NCBI GenBank assembly: GCA_035041965.1
Contig: JAPYMA010000726.1
Location: forward strand, 1 to 64,000
Source: Anisakis pegreffii
Taxonomy: Eukaryota > Nematoda > Chromadorea > Rhabditida > Anisakidae
Direction of reading: 5' to 3'
DNA length: 64,000 nt
This document shows positions 37,101 through 52,100 of the stretch, piece after piece. Below the pieces are notes generated by a model. That model ran no database searches. It was given only the letters and a program-made list of their open reading frames with translations, and was not told the DNA's origin. Every line of letters begins with the position of its first letter. The first letter of the stretch is position 1. A program made the position numbers and the translations under genes.

Positions 37101-40100
37101 GTTTATTTATTTTTTCAGAGGAACATCTGATCAATTTTTTATCGGTTCTGTGCGATATTCTATCGAATTTGACAAAATTCGATGAGATTTTTGTGAGTGA
37201 TCTGATGGTGTTGGCCAGTGATATCACAGTGATCGTGCAGAAATTATTGGTTCGGGACGGGCGATTATCAGTGACGCAGTTGGCTGATATATTCTCGTTT
37301 ATATTCACGGTAGATAAGCGTGTCAATGATTGCGTGTGAGTTTTAGTTTCTTTGAAAGATTAATTGATAGGATTTGTAATTGGAATCGAGAAGAATTATC
37401 ACTTTGTTAGGTAATATTTCGGATTCATTAAGGAATTGAGAACTTCTTTTAGTGCGAATTATTTCGGTGTGGTGAATCGATCTGTAATGACAATAGGTTT
37501 AATGTATGTTTACTGAGGATGAGTGAAATATATTTGGAGAGTTCAGTGGAAGATTGTATTTATTTGTGTTTATTGATGATTTCATTGATTATTGACGTAT
37601 TTTTATTTTTAAAAATTTTCATTGTTTCAGTGTTTTGGGACGAGAAATAATCCGAATAATATGTGATGCTAAAGAGAAATTTGTGGGTGAAGAGGTGAGT
37701 GGTGGTGTTGTTGATTCTGTCGAATTTATTTTATGCATAATTTGAAAGATGTCAGTTGCAGATTGTCAGAGCTATCCGTATCCAGCAGTTGATAATTTCG
37801 GCTGTCAAAAAAGCGAAAAACGGAGAAATCGTTCTAGCGGAAATCACCCCGCAACCTGATGAGCTTTTTAAGGTTGTAACCATTGTCATCATTCAACTCA
37901 TTCACATAGAATTGATCTGATAATCTAAAATTCATCTAAAATCTAAAAAATGAAATGATGTGATAATTAAATGGATGTAATGATATGATTAAGTTGATTC
38001 ATCTAAATATGCTTATATCAAACTGTAAGTTTTTTGAATTACTCGTTCAGACTGCTATGAAATATCAACGATGTTGAGCGTATCATTGAAATCGAGCAAA
38101 ATGTTGTGAATATTTGGTGAAATTGGAGTTGAAATACAGGTGATTCAAACGATATCATCAGTGAAATCGAACGGTGACGGAATACTTTTATCGCTGATAG
38201 CGTTGATATCGACTTTGATTGAATGTAACGAGAGTGAGCAGGGCAAATGGCTCGCCTTCTTGTCAATGCCATGGCTCACGGTACTGTTTGGATGTTCATT
38301 TTTATGATTTGTCTTTATTCATATCGTTTTTGTTAAAGTCATTAATTCTATTGTCGTTAATATTATTTTATAATTGTTATAGTAGACAATAAAATTAATG
38401 ATTATAATTTTAGTGATGAATTATTGTCATTATAATTTTATAACTGTTGTTATTTTTATGTGATTTTTTGAAATTATTATATTTCTTGAGTTATTCGGTC
38501 TTCGAATTGCGTTTATCGTCAGTTCAATTTTAGGAACCCATCGATTGTTCACGCCATTTGCGGTCAATACCTTCGCTGTCGGAGATTCGACGTCTAGCAA
38601 AGACCATTGCTAAATCTTGTAGTAAGTTTTGTTTTATTGGCTATGCGCACTTATTTCAATTTTGAGATAAAATTATAATATAATTACAAATTATAAAAAT
38701 TATAATAATAAAATCTTCATTCAGCGATCACCTAGCATCATTGCAACTTTATGGTTGTATTCATTGTTGAGAATTTGATGTATTGTGGAATGATATTTTG
38801 AATTTTGAGCGTTGGAAGTGAAAATGAGCACAATAGCGGCGATTGCTCGGATGAGTTACGCATCGGAATGGCGTCGAATCATCTTCACACGGGCACTCGA
38901 AAGCTCTGATACGAAACTGCAACGAACTGCGCTGGAGCATTTTGCGAATTTTGTTCATTCGATTGGTTGGTGTCGAAAATATTTTATATGGAAACTTTGA
39001 ACTTTGAAAACAAAAATCTTTTGAATATTGTCGAAATCGCATGGAATACACGTGAATTGTGTGCTAAGTGCATCTGAGTTTATATCATAAGTAATGAGAA
39101 TTGTACTGAAGATATCATTTGTTAATGGTTTAGTTGATTAGAGATGTTTTCAAAAATTTCATTGATCATTTACCCATTTAAGAACTTGAGGATACCCTTT
39201 ATGTTGTTATGGTGATCCTAGCAATAGAGTGTTCATGATTAGAAGATAGAAAATATGTGGATTTGGGTTGAAGTTTGCGAATTGTTCTGGTTGTCTTCAG
39301 ATATCTACGCGTTTGGTCATCTTCTCGATCGAATCCTTTTCATTGCGAATTCGGCCACTCAACTGTCATCTGCAAATGGCGCCGATATATGTGCCACTGT
39401 ATTGAAGGTGATTTCCATTTTTGATTTATAACTTCATGGCGATCCGTTTTCAGTTTCTATTCGTTTAAGATGTAATTCTTTTATGAATACTTTCTTATGT
39501 GACGTGCAAAAGTATATGAATAATCTCCATCGAAAAATTTGTATCTCTCACGCATATAATAATGCATAAAACTATATCGTGTTGATTGATTGAAAGAGTA
39601 TTGTAACAGTTATTAGAAATGCGTTGGATTCAGGCAATAGCGAATTCGTTGTGTACGCTGGATACGAAGGTAATGTTGTCGGAGAATGATCTCTGCGCTA
39701 TATGTTCTCAGAGAGTTGTAACCAAACATAAACTTCAAGTGGACCTCTCGAAACTGTTTTGTTTACTGGAGACGGTGATCTGTCATAATGATAAGGAACT
39801 CCGACTTGGTGAGTTTATCATTTCACTGGATTAATTTTATGTTCGTTGATATTGCTTTGTTAGTAGTATAGTTATTTTTGTTATTGTTATCATTATTACT
39901 TGAATGGCTTTGATATATTGTTCGATTTCGAGCAGAATTTTTTACAATACGAATAGGATTGGAACCTGCAAGTAATATGCCAATTCATTTAATGTCTCGA
40001 GGTCAGATAGGTCAACAGTTGGGCTCGTATTTTTTACTTATATTTTATTATTTGTGATAAGTACACTTTATTTTTCAGCATGTTGCGCAGTTTTACAATC

Positions 40101-43100
40101 AGCACTGAAGCATGTGTCGTTCAAGTCAAGAGGCGTTCTTGAAAGTACTTTACAGAAGTCATTAGTTCTTATGGGAGATATAGATGAGGATGTCCGAGCG
40201 GATTATGAGTATGTCCCTCGATTTTGTATTGTTCCATTTGTATGGTTTGTCTCGAAAATTTTGAATTCAAGTCCAAATAATAAAGTTTAAAATGAAGTAA
40301 ATTATATTATTGTTTGTGGATGACTTCAGATGGTGTTTTATTCAAATAATTCATATGGAATGGGACAAATTATATGAAGATATCGGTGTGGAGCTGTCGA
40401 AATTGGAGATTGAGGGAAAACTCACGGCTCTTCTGCAGTTTACACTTGTTTGTGCGCAGTGAGTTTTGCATATCGAGTTCATTGGACTTATTTTTGTTGG
40501 TGTTATTCTTTCATATATTTGAAGTTATCGCTAGATTATTCTAGTATTCACTCCGATTGAAGTTTGTCACAGTGAATACTTTTAGAAATGCAATTGATGC
40601 GGATCTGGCGAGCAGTTGCTTCGTGAAAATAGTCTTGTTGGCGATTCATTCGAATTCGATTTGTCCAGAGGCGATTCCGGCAGCCACGAAGTTGATTCAG
40701 GTATAAAGAAATTATCAAATTATCGTCGTCTCTTCTCGCAAATTGCGTTACTGATTTGACGGATCATTTCGTATATGTAGTGGATTATTTTCGCAGAATT
40801 CGCGTGGAGTTAGAATTGACACTGCTAGAATTGGGTATATGTAGTGGTTGTTATGTGAATTGGTCTGTTCAGAAAACGTGGGAAACTTTTGAGATTATTA
40901 AACTTTCAGAACGAAATCACAAAATCTGAGTCAAGGCTGAGTCCGCAACAATTGTTTCTGCGCAAAAAAGCGCATATATGCAAATATCTGGCGAAAAATC
41001 TATTGGATGTGAAATTCAGCGATGTGAATCTCGACGAAAATGGTGCGTTTGAATTTGTTTTAATTTAAGATTCTTTTCAGAAATTGATGCAAGTCGATTA
41101 GTCGAGTCGCCGTGTAATTATAGAGTCATAAGTGTCATTAGTTTCGTCTTTGAGGCGGAATTTAAAACTTGCTGTTGGTCATTTTATCTTTTGTGTACGG
41201 ATTGTGGAGTTGAACAGTAGATTGGTCGGTCAGCTAATCAAAATGATCAGATAGGAAATGAAGTAACTGAAAACGTTGGTTGCAGGAATCAGCGTGCGTG
41301 AAGATGCACTAAAGAAGGTGAAGGAAGATGTTGAGAAGGCATTCACAGTATTGTCACAACTGTTTTCCTATTCACGAAGTGATGAGTCAGTAATTTTCTC
41401 GTTGTTCATATGGGCTTTCTAAAATTCATTATTCTGAAGACTGATGACTGGAATGGTGTTTGCTGTTATTAATACCAATCAATAGTGAATGTTTGAGAAA
41501 TGCTCTGAAATTGAGTGATGTGGTGAATGTGTAATGGAAATCAAAATAAGGATTGATTGAATGTTCCACTTTTCATGTTCAAAATGATTTTAACTCACTT
41601 ATTAACTTACTTTCTTACTTAGTTTTTCATATTTTCACTTATATTTTTGCTTATTTTTGCTTTGGAGAATAGGAAGGTGGTGAGTTTCGATTGAGTTTAG
41701 GTGCTTGCGAGATGCAAGTGATGATCTGGTGCCGAACGTGTTGACGGCCGAGGAGACGACATCTGAGAAGGCGATTTTGGCAGTTCTTGAAAAGGTCATC
41801 GAAATGAGACATCTGAGTGGAAGTGCGCTGATTAGTGAATGTTTCCCGTCGTTACTGATTTATTTGATAGCATCCAAATGCGATTCGTCCGATTTGACAA
41901 GGAAAACGTTTCGTTTCATTGAGAAATTCACCGATGGTACATGTACTTGGGTTAGTTTCGGTTTGGATTCTGTTTGGTGTCGTTGGAAAATAATTGTGTT
42001 GGTTTTGTTGTTTGATAGAAGTGAATAAGTATTAAGTTGATATCGCTGGAGAATTTTTATGAATGTTCTTTGAATTCATTTTATGAGTCAGTAACTTTAT
42101 TTTATGTATTTATTTTGATTTTTGAATGTTTTTGATTTTTTTAAAATCTCATTTCATTTTACTGTGTTTTATTTCTTCAATTTACTGTGTTTTTTGTTGG
42201 TGCTGGAGGAAAGTTTGTGGCAAATGAAATAGAAAGTGACATAATTAGGTGGATAGTTTTCTTTGGGAATGTTACTTTCTCACGTTTTGAGAATATGGAA
42301 TGAGGATGGATTTATTGTATAAAGTGAGGAGAGGATTGGAATTATTTTGGTGATATCGGTAATGAATATTGTATTCAGATGAATTTGATGTCGTCGAAAA
42401 TATACGATTGCACAGTGATTTTATTGCAAAATCTGAGTGTTAATGAGAAGCGGTGTATGGATCATTTGAAGAGATTATCGAAAATCGTGAACGGCGATAA
42501 TTCAACGACACCTTTCACGTTGACTTCGTTCATTGAGCAGAGGTTATTCGTTCGACTTATTTGAATTGTTTGATAAATTTGGGATTTTTAACGATTCGGT
42601 TGATATAAGGCAAAGGTTTTCGTAATGATGAAATTCTATCTGGGTGGATTTGAGGGTGTTGGGAGAGAACTGGAAGGGGTTTGCTACCAAAATATTCGAA
42701 GTACAGTTTCTAATCAGTACCATTTCATTCAGGTATTTGGGTGTTTTGTTACGTTTTCGTCCGACGTTCAGCGATGATCGCTTCTATTCGAAACGTAGCA
42801 CAATAGCGTTGAGTCTTTGTCATATGATGCAAATTATTCACGACGAAGGAACGAATTTCTTAGATACGGTTTGTTTTTTGGTTCGTTTGATCAGAGTTGA
42901 ATTACTCCTTTAAAATATGTTTTGAAAATTGATTGAACTTTAGGGTGTCTGATTTACTTATCGATAAGTGATTTTTAATTTAGTGATTTTATCGGATTGC
43001 TAAGAGAATCATTGAGTGAAGACAATTGCGGTAAACATGTTATCAAGTTTCAAATTCCGATGGATTTATTATTTGGTTCTTTGCAGACAGCGACGAAGAT

Positions 43101-46100
43101 GTTAGCCGTTTTAAGGGTGCTCACACCATTGGGACACTTATCAATTGCACCGTGGCGGACGTTCATCGAAACTTTGTCTGATGAGGTGAAAGGAGCAGCT
43201 CTTATAATTAGCGTTTTCCGTCATTTTATTAGTCATGGATGAAATAGATGCTAAAAATTGATTTGATGTGTTCAAAATGGTCGATATTTACTTCTGCTCG
43301 GTCTAAACAAAAAGTTTTCTGAAAAAAATCGGGCGATTTTATAGAACAGGACAGTAGATTAGGGCAATCATCGGGATTTCTGTGTGAGTGGGTAGTCCTC
43401 ACACTATCCTTTATATTAGAGTGAACTTGAGGATGTCAGATTTAGACTTGGGTTGAATTGTCAGTGTCCCTTTATGGATTCTTTTTGATATTTCAAAATA
43501 TTGTGGATGATTAGTTAACGTATTGATAAGTGCTATGATTGCAGACTTTATTAGCGCTGCTGCCGCAGATTCTCGTCTCCGTAGCGCCCCTGTTGAAATT
43601 CACTGAGGCTCGTGCAATATTGGTTTTTATATTCACAACGAAACGACTTCAGCTGTCGTCAAAGTAAGTTTATTGTGAGATTTGAGTTGTTCCTTTGCAA
43701 ATTTAGAGATTAATTTGTGAATTGTAGCAGCAGTGGATTTGTGGAATAAGTATCGTGTTAAGTTAATCGATTTGTTTTGTTGAAGGCAGGTGATTTGCAG
43801 TTTGGAATTCGAACGCACCTCATTGATGCTATGGAATAATCCACGAGTGCAGATCAACGAATTTTTATCGTCCGAACATGAATACGCTCCATGCACTAAG
43901 GTATTGGAATTTTGTTTTGAAATTTTTGTTTTTGAGTTAATTCAGTGAAATGGTTCATTTGAATGATGGATCAAGGGAATTGTGTTCGAAGTGGGTTTAA
44001 AAATTTCTTTTGGATTTATGGGGCAGTGTTTATTCTGATTCATGAATGAAAGGAAAAAGAATTTGGTTGTAAAGTTTGTTTTGGACGTTTTTTAAGTATA
44101 AATCTGTGGTTCATTGAGCAAAATAAGGTGTTAGGGAGTGTGAGTGACAAGCGATTTGATAACTGAATACTGTTTGAGGTAATAGACGCGTGTGCATCGT
44201 TGTTGAAAGAAAGCAACGAGGAGGTATCTGAACTGGTATTGCATAAAGTAATATACGTATTGGATACGTTGTGTTGGAGTGATGACGAACTGGATATTGA
44301 CAATATCGCAGCGCAATTGGTTTGTTTAGCATTCAGTTATTTTCACTCGTCTTTGATGATATTCTGGTGAATGTGTTCATTAAAGAGGCTGAGTTATAAG
44401 CCTAAATTAGAGGAAGAGGTGAGCGTGAAATCAGTGAGGTTAGCGTAGATCCAAAGTGAGCATTAGTCCTGGGATAAGGATTTCGATCTGATTATGAGAT
44501 TGTACCCTTCACGTTGCATCCTTTCATAAACATGTTGATTGCAAGATGAAGGTATATTCATATGTGCTATTTAATTGATATGATTGTGAGCATCATGATT
44601 CGAAATGAATATCGCATGTTGTGAATATGTTATGCATGTTATGAATATCGTATGTGATGAACATTATATGGCCAGCTTTCATTTGGGATTATACTATTTC
44701 GAACCATTTAGGTCATTTATTTACTCTGAAGTAATGGTTATACTGATGTTGAAGTAAAATTCTGTTTATAGGTACCATCATTATTGCAAACAATTCGTAA
44801 CAGTATATCACCGGAATGTCGGCGGCTAGCTTCAGTGGTATTTGGACGTTTGGGTGCCATAGACCCAGGTCGCATCGGCCTTTCATCCTCATCGAATTCA
44901 GCACTTCAGATTGATCGACGCTCAAAGAGTATGGTGTTCGTGGATTCTGGAGATCAGGTTGATTTCTTTGACTGTTTGTGATAATCGCAATAACAGTGAG
45001 AATAATAGTAATATTGATATGAATAATAATACCCTAGGTTCTCGAATTATAATAGTGTTCTTGGCAGTGATATTTTAAATTGTAACAGTGATCATTATAT
45101 TAGTAATTAGTTGGAATCAATTAAGTGTGAGCGTAATTTAATTATTTGTTGTTTTGTTGGTGTATTCATCAGGTTCATTTTTGTTTCAGTTCTTCATCGA
45201 ACTGCTGGAACGTGCCGCGATAGCGTTCGCGGCGATTTTGGATGCAAGTACACAGGAGTTATGCTCGTATAGCATACAGATGGTGCTGAGAGAGGTGATT
45301 ACAAAGGACCGTGAACGGGGCGAAATTCTTTGGTCAAAACTGAGTGAACGATGCCGCAAGGAGGTGCATATGCTGAGGGCGTCGAGTTTTACACGAACCG
45401 GACCACCAACTCAACTTCCAACTGAAAGGTGCGGGTTTATTCCGAGTCTGAAATATTATATTTTGTTGTTTATATGTGATTTCTTTTTGATGAAGTAAGA
45501 CAAAATGATTGAAAATCATTATTTTGATAGCATAGCGATATCATTTAGTCGTCATTTTTTTTAGTTCAGTTTATCGCCTGTTGATGTGAAGTTTCTGCAG
45601 TGCTAATGAGAATTTAAATGTAATATGGTAGTTGAAAATGAAAGATCGCAGCATCGATGTGATCTTGGAATATCAGTGAACCCGATTTGTTGATATATCT
45701 GAACTTAATGCTGTTATATTTTAGACCTGTAATCAACGTGGCTGGCAGTTATATGCATTGGATGTTTTTGTGGTATTTGACAGCATCCAAAAAGGTTCGT
45801 TCAAATTATTTCCACTCTTAAAATGGCTTTTCTCATTTGCAGAACTGATTTTTTCAATTATTCATCGAAATCTTTTGATCATTACGAGAAATGTATGTAT
45901 GTGTTGCGATCAATTTGTAATGATGGAGTCAATCCTCGAATATTTTCAGATTCGTGACATTCGTTTGAAGGCGCTGTTCGATTCGTTAGGTGGTGTTGTG
46001 GAGTCAGATGCTCAATTCGCACGTTTCATATTACCGCAACTTATTTTACAAGCTGTTATTGAGCACAATTCGCCGATTATTGCTGAGGTATGTATGGAAC

Positions 46101-49100
46101 CTTTTGCGTTTTTGCTTCGTCTAAGGACAGATTATCTGTTGATTCTAGGAGAGCTTGGCGATTGGATAGTAATATTAATGATAGCAGCATAGTGTTTTGA
46201 TATTTTTCTGATAAAATATGGGTGTTAATAATCATATCTGGTAATTAAGGTTACAATTAGAAGTAATCTTAAGTAGTATTTGTAATCTCAATTACCACAT
46301 TGTAATCTTAATTTCGATGTAATTCATTAATTCATAATGAAATTTTGTGATTGCTCATTGAACACATCACGTTTGCTCTCTTGATCGAAACAGGAATAAC
46401 TGACAGAATATACGAATAATCGAGTTTGATTTAGTGGTTGATAAGCATTTCAGTGTGAGAATGAGATGAGGACAGTGTTGCAACGTGCGTTAAATGAAGA
46501 TGGTTGGCCAAGATTAGCGGCACACGTGATATTCGCCATAACGGATTGCTTGGAACGATACGCGGTGCATCGTGGCGCAAGGAAACTACCCTCGGACAAC
46601 GTGCTGAAACGCATCACTGAGCTACTGCAAAGGGTGCTGAATGAACGTTTACCGGATGGTACCCTTTTGGCGGTGAGTGTTGCAGAGAAATGTCAGTGTG
46701 CGGCCCGGGCACTTCGATGGTGTGAGCAATACGCGATAAACCAGGACGATTTGGGACGCAACGTATTTGACAAATCGCAGTATTACTCGCTGCAAAGAAT
46801 CTACTCGGAGTTGGATGATTTGGACGGCATTCTGGGAGCGTTTGAGACGATAAAACTCAATTCAACACCGACCACAAGCGAGTGCATTCTGGCGTTCGAA
46901 GCAAATGGCGACTATTCAGAAGCATTGCCTTTGTACCAACACTCTAGCGAGCAGAAGGTTACTTGTTTATTTTTGTTGTGAATAGGTTTCTTTTAGATAT
47001 AGGATTGATTTTGAGAATTTGATAAAGCTTAGACTCAGTTTAGAAGTTGATTTTTGGCGGAGGATTGAACAAATTTCTGATATTGTTTAGAAACAAGGAA
47101 TTTAAATGTAGTCGGAAGTTAGGCAATTATTTGTGGTGTTTTGTTGTATTCACATTAAGCGTATTTTTTTCTAAATTCTCATTTCTAATTTAGTAGGGAG
47201 TTTTTCAGTGGTAATGAGGTTATCTTGATCGCATTCATATTTGATATGTTATATTTACATTTTAAGAAATGCTGATATTGTTCATTAAGATATGTTATAT
47301 TCACATTAATAGTGTATATTTCAGATTGCGTTAATCAAATGTATGCTGCGTTTAAATCAACCGTTCGTAGCGTTAAGCACCGCAGAAGCGTTGCTTCAAA
47401 CAGAACAAGATCCGGCGATTTTGGAAGGGATTCGAGCATCACAAATGGAAGCCGCCTGGCGTCTTCACGAATGGACTCTGCTGGATAAACTCGTTGATGA
47501 ATCGAATAGTGCAAAGAGTCCACTGACCCAATGGGGTGCGACGAACGCATCGATTTTGTATAGTTTGAAGCGGAAGGATGAGGTGACACTGAACACGCGA
47601 ATGGATAGTGCGAGATGCCGATTGGTGGACTCGTTGACTGCGATGACAATCGAGGATTCGGATACATATGCACAAGCCTATAAATACATCACTCAATTGC
47701 ACATCCTCGCAGAAATTGAGGAAGCCAAAGAGAATTTGCTATCGTTGAGCAGTTACACGAACCCGGGTAGTGCACGTGCGATTGAACTGACACCAGAACG
47801 ACTGAATAAAGTTTTGTGCAAATGGCAGGTGAGTGGCGTTTGATGGGGTTTTCATGTTTTCATTTGGGGAAGATAATTTATTGAGTACGGGTACGGTGTG
47901 GTGTGTGTTGAGGAGGTTTTGGTCGTGTTAGTGGCAATAGAAATGAATTTAGCGATAACGGTGATTATGGTGATGTTATTGATAAAGATAACAATGTATT
48001 GATGATAGATATTGATATTGTTGCAGATATTGAGAATAACTATGGTAAAAGCAGTAATAATAACAACAATAATAATAACAATAGTAATAATAATAATAAT
48101 AATAACAAAAACGATATTATTAGGTATAGTGAGGATAATAATGATAATGATAGTGGTAGTAATAATAATATCATTAAAATTAATAATAATAGTATTGTGT
48201 TATAATAAATGAAAATGCAGAAGCGCAGTGCATACGTGATGCAATCGACGGCAGTTCTCGAGCCGATACTAACGGTTCGTCGTGGTATGTTACGTCTAAC
48301 CGAAAGTCAACTGGCCCAAGTGCCGATCTGTGAATTGTTGTTGAACAGCTGTCGAATGTCACGTCTAGCCGGGCATTTGCAAATCGCTTGGGCGTATTTG
48401 GTGGAGGCGAAAGCGTTGAATGTCAATCATTTTGAGGTAGCGATGGAGGAGGCGAGATTCTTGTTCGAAAAGGTTCATTTGACATTTTTTATTCGTTAAA
48501 TTTTGGGTTCTTCATCAGCAATATGTTACAACTCGGCTTATTATTTGTTATATATTTGGCTTATTATTTCATCCAGATACTTTAATTTCTTTTAATTGAA
48601 TAGCCATCGTAAGTTATTGGGTATGAGTGAAATGGTTGGAGATTTTCATATTTTAGTCCTCGAATATAAGCTTATTTTCATAATGATATTGAAGGGAAAT
48701 CAAACACAAGCAATTAGTATACTATCGAATTTACTCGAAGAGCGTTTCGGTGCAAAAACGAAACAATTGCAATCAGTTATTGAACAGCAAAAGAAACAAA
48801 CAGACATCAATCACACACAACTCAGAGAGGCTCTCAAGAGTGAGCCGAAAGAAGAAAAAGATAATTTTGTCAAGGTACTTTTATTTTTACGTTTGAATTA
48901 TATCTTTTCTTTTTCTTCTGATGCGTTCTTATTGCTCTGAGGATATCAGGATGAGTTAGAATTGTAATTGCAGATTAATTAAGTGAATCAGTGACTGATA
49001 TTAGCACTGGATTGGTTTATTTGAGCTGATATTGAGTGAATGAAATTTTCGAGAGTTTTTAGATAAAAAGTTTAAAAAATGATGTTTTCAGGTGCAATTA

Positions 49101-52100
49101 CTATTAGCAGATTATTCACTAAAAGCTGGCGCATGCAGTTTTTCGGATCTCTATTACAAATATCATGCGTTACCGTTGATTGCTGATCCATCAGAGGATT
49201 TGTATTATAGAGTTGCGATATTCCTCGATAATTATTTGTATAGTAAACATCAGGTTGGTGTTTTATTATTTTGATTTTATCGTTTACTGAATATGTTGAG
49301 GTTGGTTATCGTTAATATGATCACTATCATTATTCTAATATCTTTCCAGAATATTAATGCTGATAAGGTGACACTGATATTGCAAGCGTATATAAGAGTG
49401 TTGACGCAAGGCAGAACTCATCTGTTTCATGTGATGCCGAGAATGTTAACAATCTGGTTGGATCATGCACAGAAAAAGGTGTTTTTGATGAGTATTTTAG
49501 CAGTTGTTTGGTTTTTAATTTGGACTAAGTGAAACATAACTATTGCAGCTTCTGTATTGAGCAGAACAAATATGACTTAGTTTTAGGTAGAAATCAACGA
49601 TTTGAACAATATGTTTGGATTTCAAGCACATGTTGATAATTTCGCTTGTATCTGATCATATCTACTTGGTTTGAGTTAACCTTGATTCATATTAGGTGAC
49701 ATGTTCAATATTTCAGTTCGAAGAATCAAGCGCTACGCAACAGCAAACGAAATCATCAACTTCGACTGCAGTGGGTATGAGTAGAGCGAGTTCTAATGGT
49801 GATAAGGAAATTAACGAGGTTAGTTAATATTATTATTGTTATTATTATCGCTGTGACCATTTATTTATGTTTTTAATGTGTTCTCAATATTAGAAGCATT
49901 AAGGCTGTTTTAATTGTGACATATGAAATTACGAGTGAATTACACTGAAGCAGATTATATTACAAGCATTAATTGTAACATTATTCATTGCATGATCGCA
50001 TTTGAATTTCAGATGAATACGTTGATGCGTGAATCATTCTCGCGCATTGATCATTATATGTTCTATACGGCATTTGCACAGCTGATCTCACGGATTACAC
50101 ATCCTAATGAAGATGTTTTCAATTCACTTAAGGTTTTGTTATTATTATCCATGTTACTGTCATTGTTGTTGTTATTCTTATTGTTATGTAGATATCGTGT
50201 ATGTGGATATCTCTGCTTGTGAATTTACTGTGCTTACATTGCGGATTGTGGTTGAAATTATGAATTGGGAGCGATTTTTAGTGCGAGGGTGGAGTTGGTG
50301 GTTGATTGTTTGATGGCTTTGTGATGTAGGATTTTTATGATTACGAGCTATCGATCAGCAATAGTATTATTGTTTTAAATAGTATTATCGCTAGTTATTC
50401 AAATAATATTATGTTGATTTCATGAGATTATTGTTATCATCGTGAATGTGATCTTGATTGCAGAATATTCTGGCAGAGTTATTGGTGGAGTATCCACATC
50501 AGTGTCTGTGGCAGTCGATCGCAGTCTACCGTTCAGACCCGACCAAACAACAGCTGAGATTCACGAGATGTCGAAACGTCTATGAGATCGCGAAACGAAA
50601 GGATCGTTCGGGCCAGTTGAAGACGTTGATTGCGCAATACGAATACGCAGCTGCAGCGTTTGTTAAGGTGGCTGAGGATGCTTATCCAGCTGGTGTGCAT
50701 TCAACATTCAGCCAGAAATACCCGTATATTGCGAATTTCTTCAAAACGGGTTTAATGGATGCATCAGTTAAAAGTTAGTTTTTAGTAAGTTCAGAAATGT
50801 TTTAAAAAGTTTATAGGGAATAGCTGATAATAAGAGGATGAAAATGAGGATTTTAATAAATGTTGATAAGATTTCAGCTGATATATAGAGAATTTAGGAT
50901 TGGGAGATTCACCTGTGAAAGATGTCTTAAGATTGACTATGTTATATACTGGTAATCGCCATTCAGTAGAAAAGTTGATGTGTAATTGAACGAAACAGAT
51001 TGAGCTTGTGATTAATCTGTTTTGTTCAATTACATATCCAAATTGAATCTGAATCGAATATATTTAATTATTTGGAGTATAATGCAGTAAGAACTTCAGC
51101 TTGATGCCTTTGAAATGATTCAGTTCAGGACGTAATAAAAGTAATTTAGTATCGTCATCAAATGATGAGAGAACGATATGTTCGCGACCATTAGTGGTGG
51201 TTCCATTGCGTGACATGATCGAGCATGCTCTACCGGTGATCATTCCGAATTCATTATCGCAATATCCGGTTGGCGACCCTTCGGCATCCGTCCACAAATT
51301 TGGAAGTCATTCAGACGATTCAGCATCATCGTCTTCATCATTCACAAATATTTACATCCACAGTATTGATGAGGAATTTATTGTGAGTAATTTATCGTTA
51401 AATCCTGAGTTATGCTTATTTTTTGTGGAATGAAACTGTAGGCGATTCGTTGTAGAAATGAGATGTGAAGTAAATGTTTGAATAAGTAAATGTGAAGAGA
51501 AGATTGTGAAAATATCAGATATTATTTTGTTATCTTCCATAAATGTAGAAGAATTTTATTGAACTTTCTAATCATAGTCGCGGTAAAGAAAGTGATCGAA
51601 AGGGCATACTTTTTTTTTGCAATGCAGTATGATTACTGCTGAATGCTGCTGATTACGGAATTGGTTATAAAGTAGAAAACAAAAGATGGAAGTAAATGAG
51701 TGTTGAATTGGATGTGCATATAATGAATTAATTTAGGTGATGAAGTCAATGGTTCGACCGAAGAAGATCACTTTGGTGGCATCGGACGGCAAGAGGTATT
51801 CGTTGATGTGTAAAGCGAAAGATGAACTGCGTAAAGATGGACGTTTGATGGAGATCAATCGAATCGTGAATGCGTTATTGCATCAGAATGCCGATGCAAG
51901 ACGAAGGCAGCTCTCTGTTCGAACATACAACGTTGTCCCGTTGCAGGTTTCTTTTTTTTTTGTTTTTCTCACTCGTTTTTCATTTTGTTATAATTTACTT
52001 CAGCCTTCAACTTGTAATTGTTGCAGCAGTTATGGCCTAAATAGGTTGTTGTTATCTTGGCTTTTGATGCTTGTATTTCTTATTATGACCGTGTTACTCG

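Noticed and set aside
42997..43086. Upstream extension of the ATR exon at 43087 (frame through [13 protein letters not shown])
   Set aside because: No acceptor with the right phase joins it to the previous exon ending at 42868, while ctttgcag at 43086 does.
43186..43242. Continuation of ATR exon 24 past 43185 (EVKGAALII...)
   Set aside because: It runs into a stop with no in-phase donor; the GTGAAA donor at 43186 keeps frame with the next exon.
48012..48212. Asparagine-rich and isoleucine-rich frames
   Set aside because: They lie across an intronic triplet microsatellite in the ATR gene.
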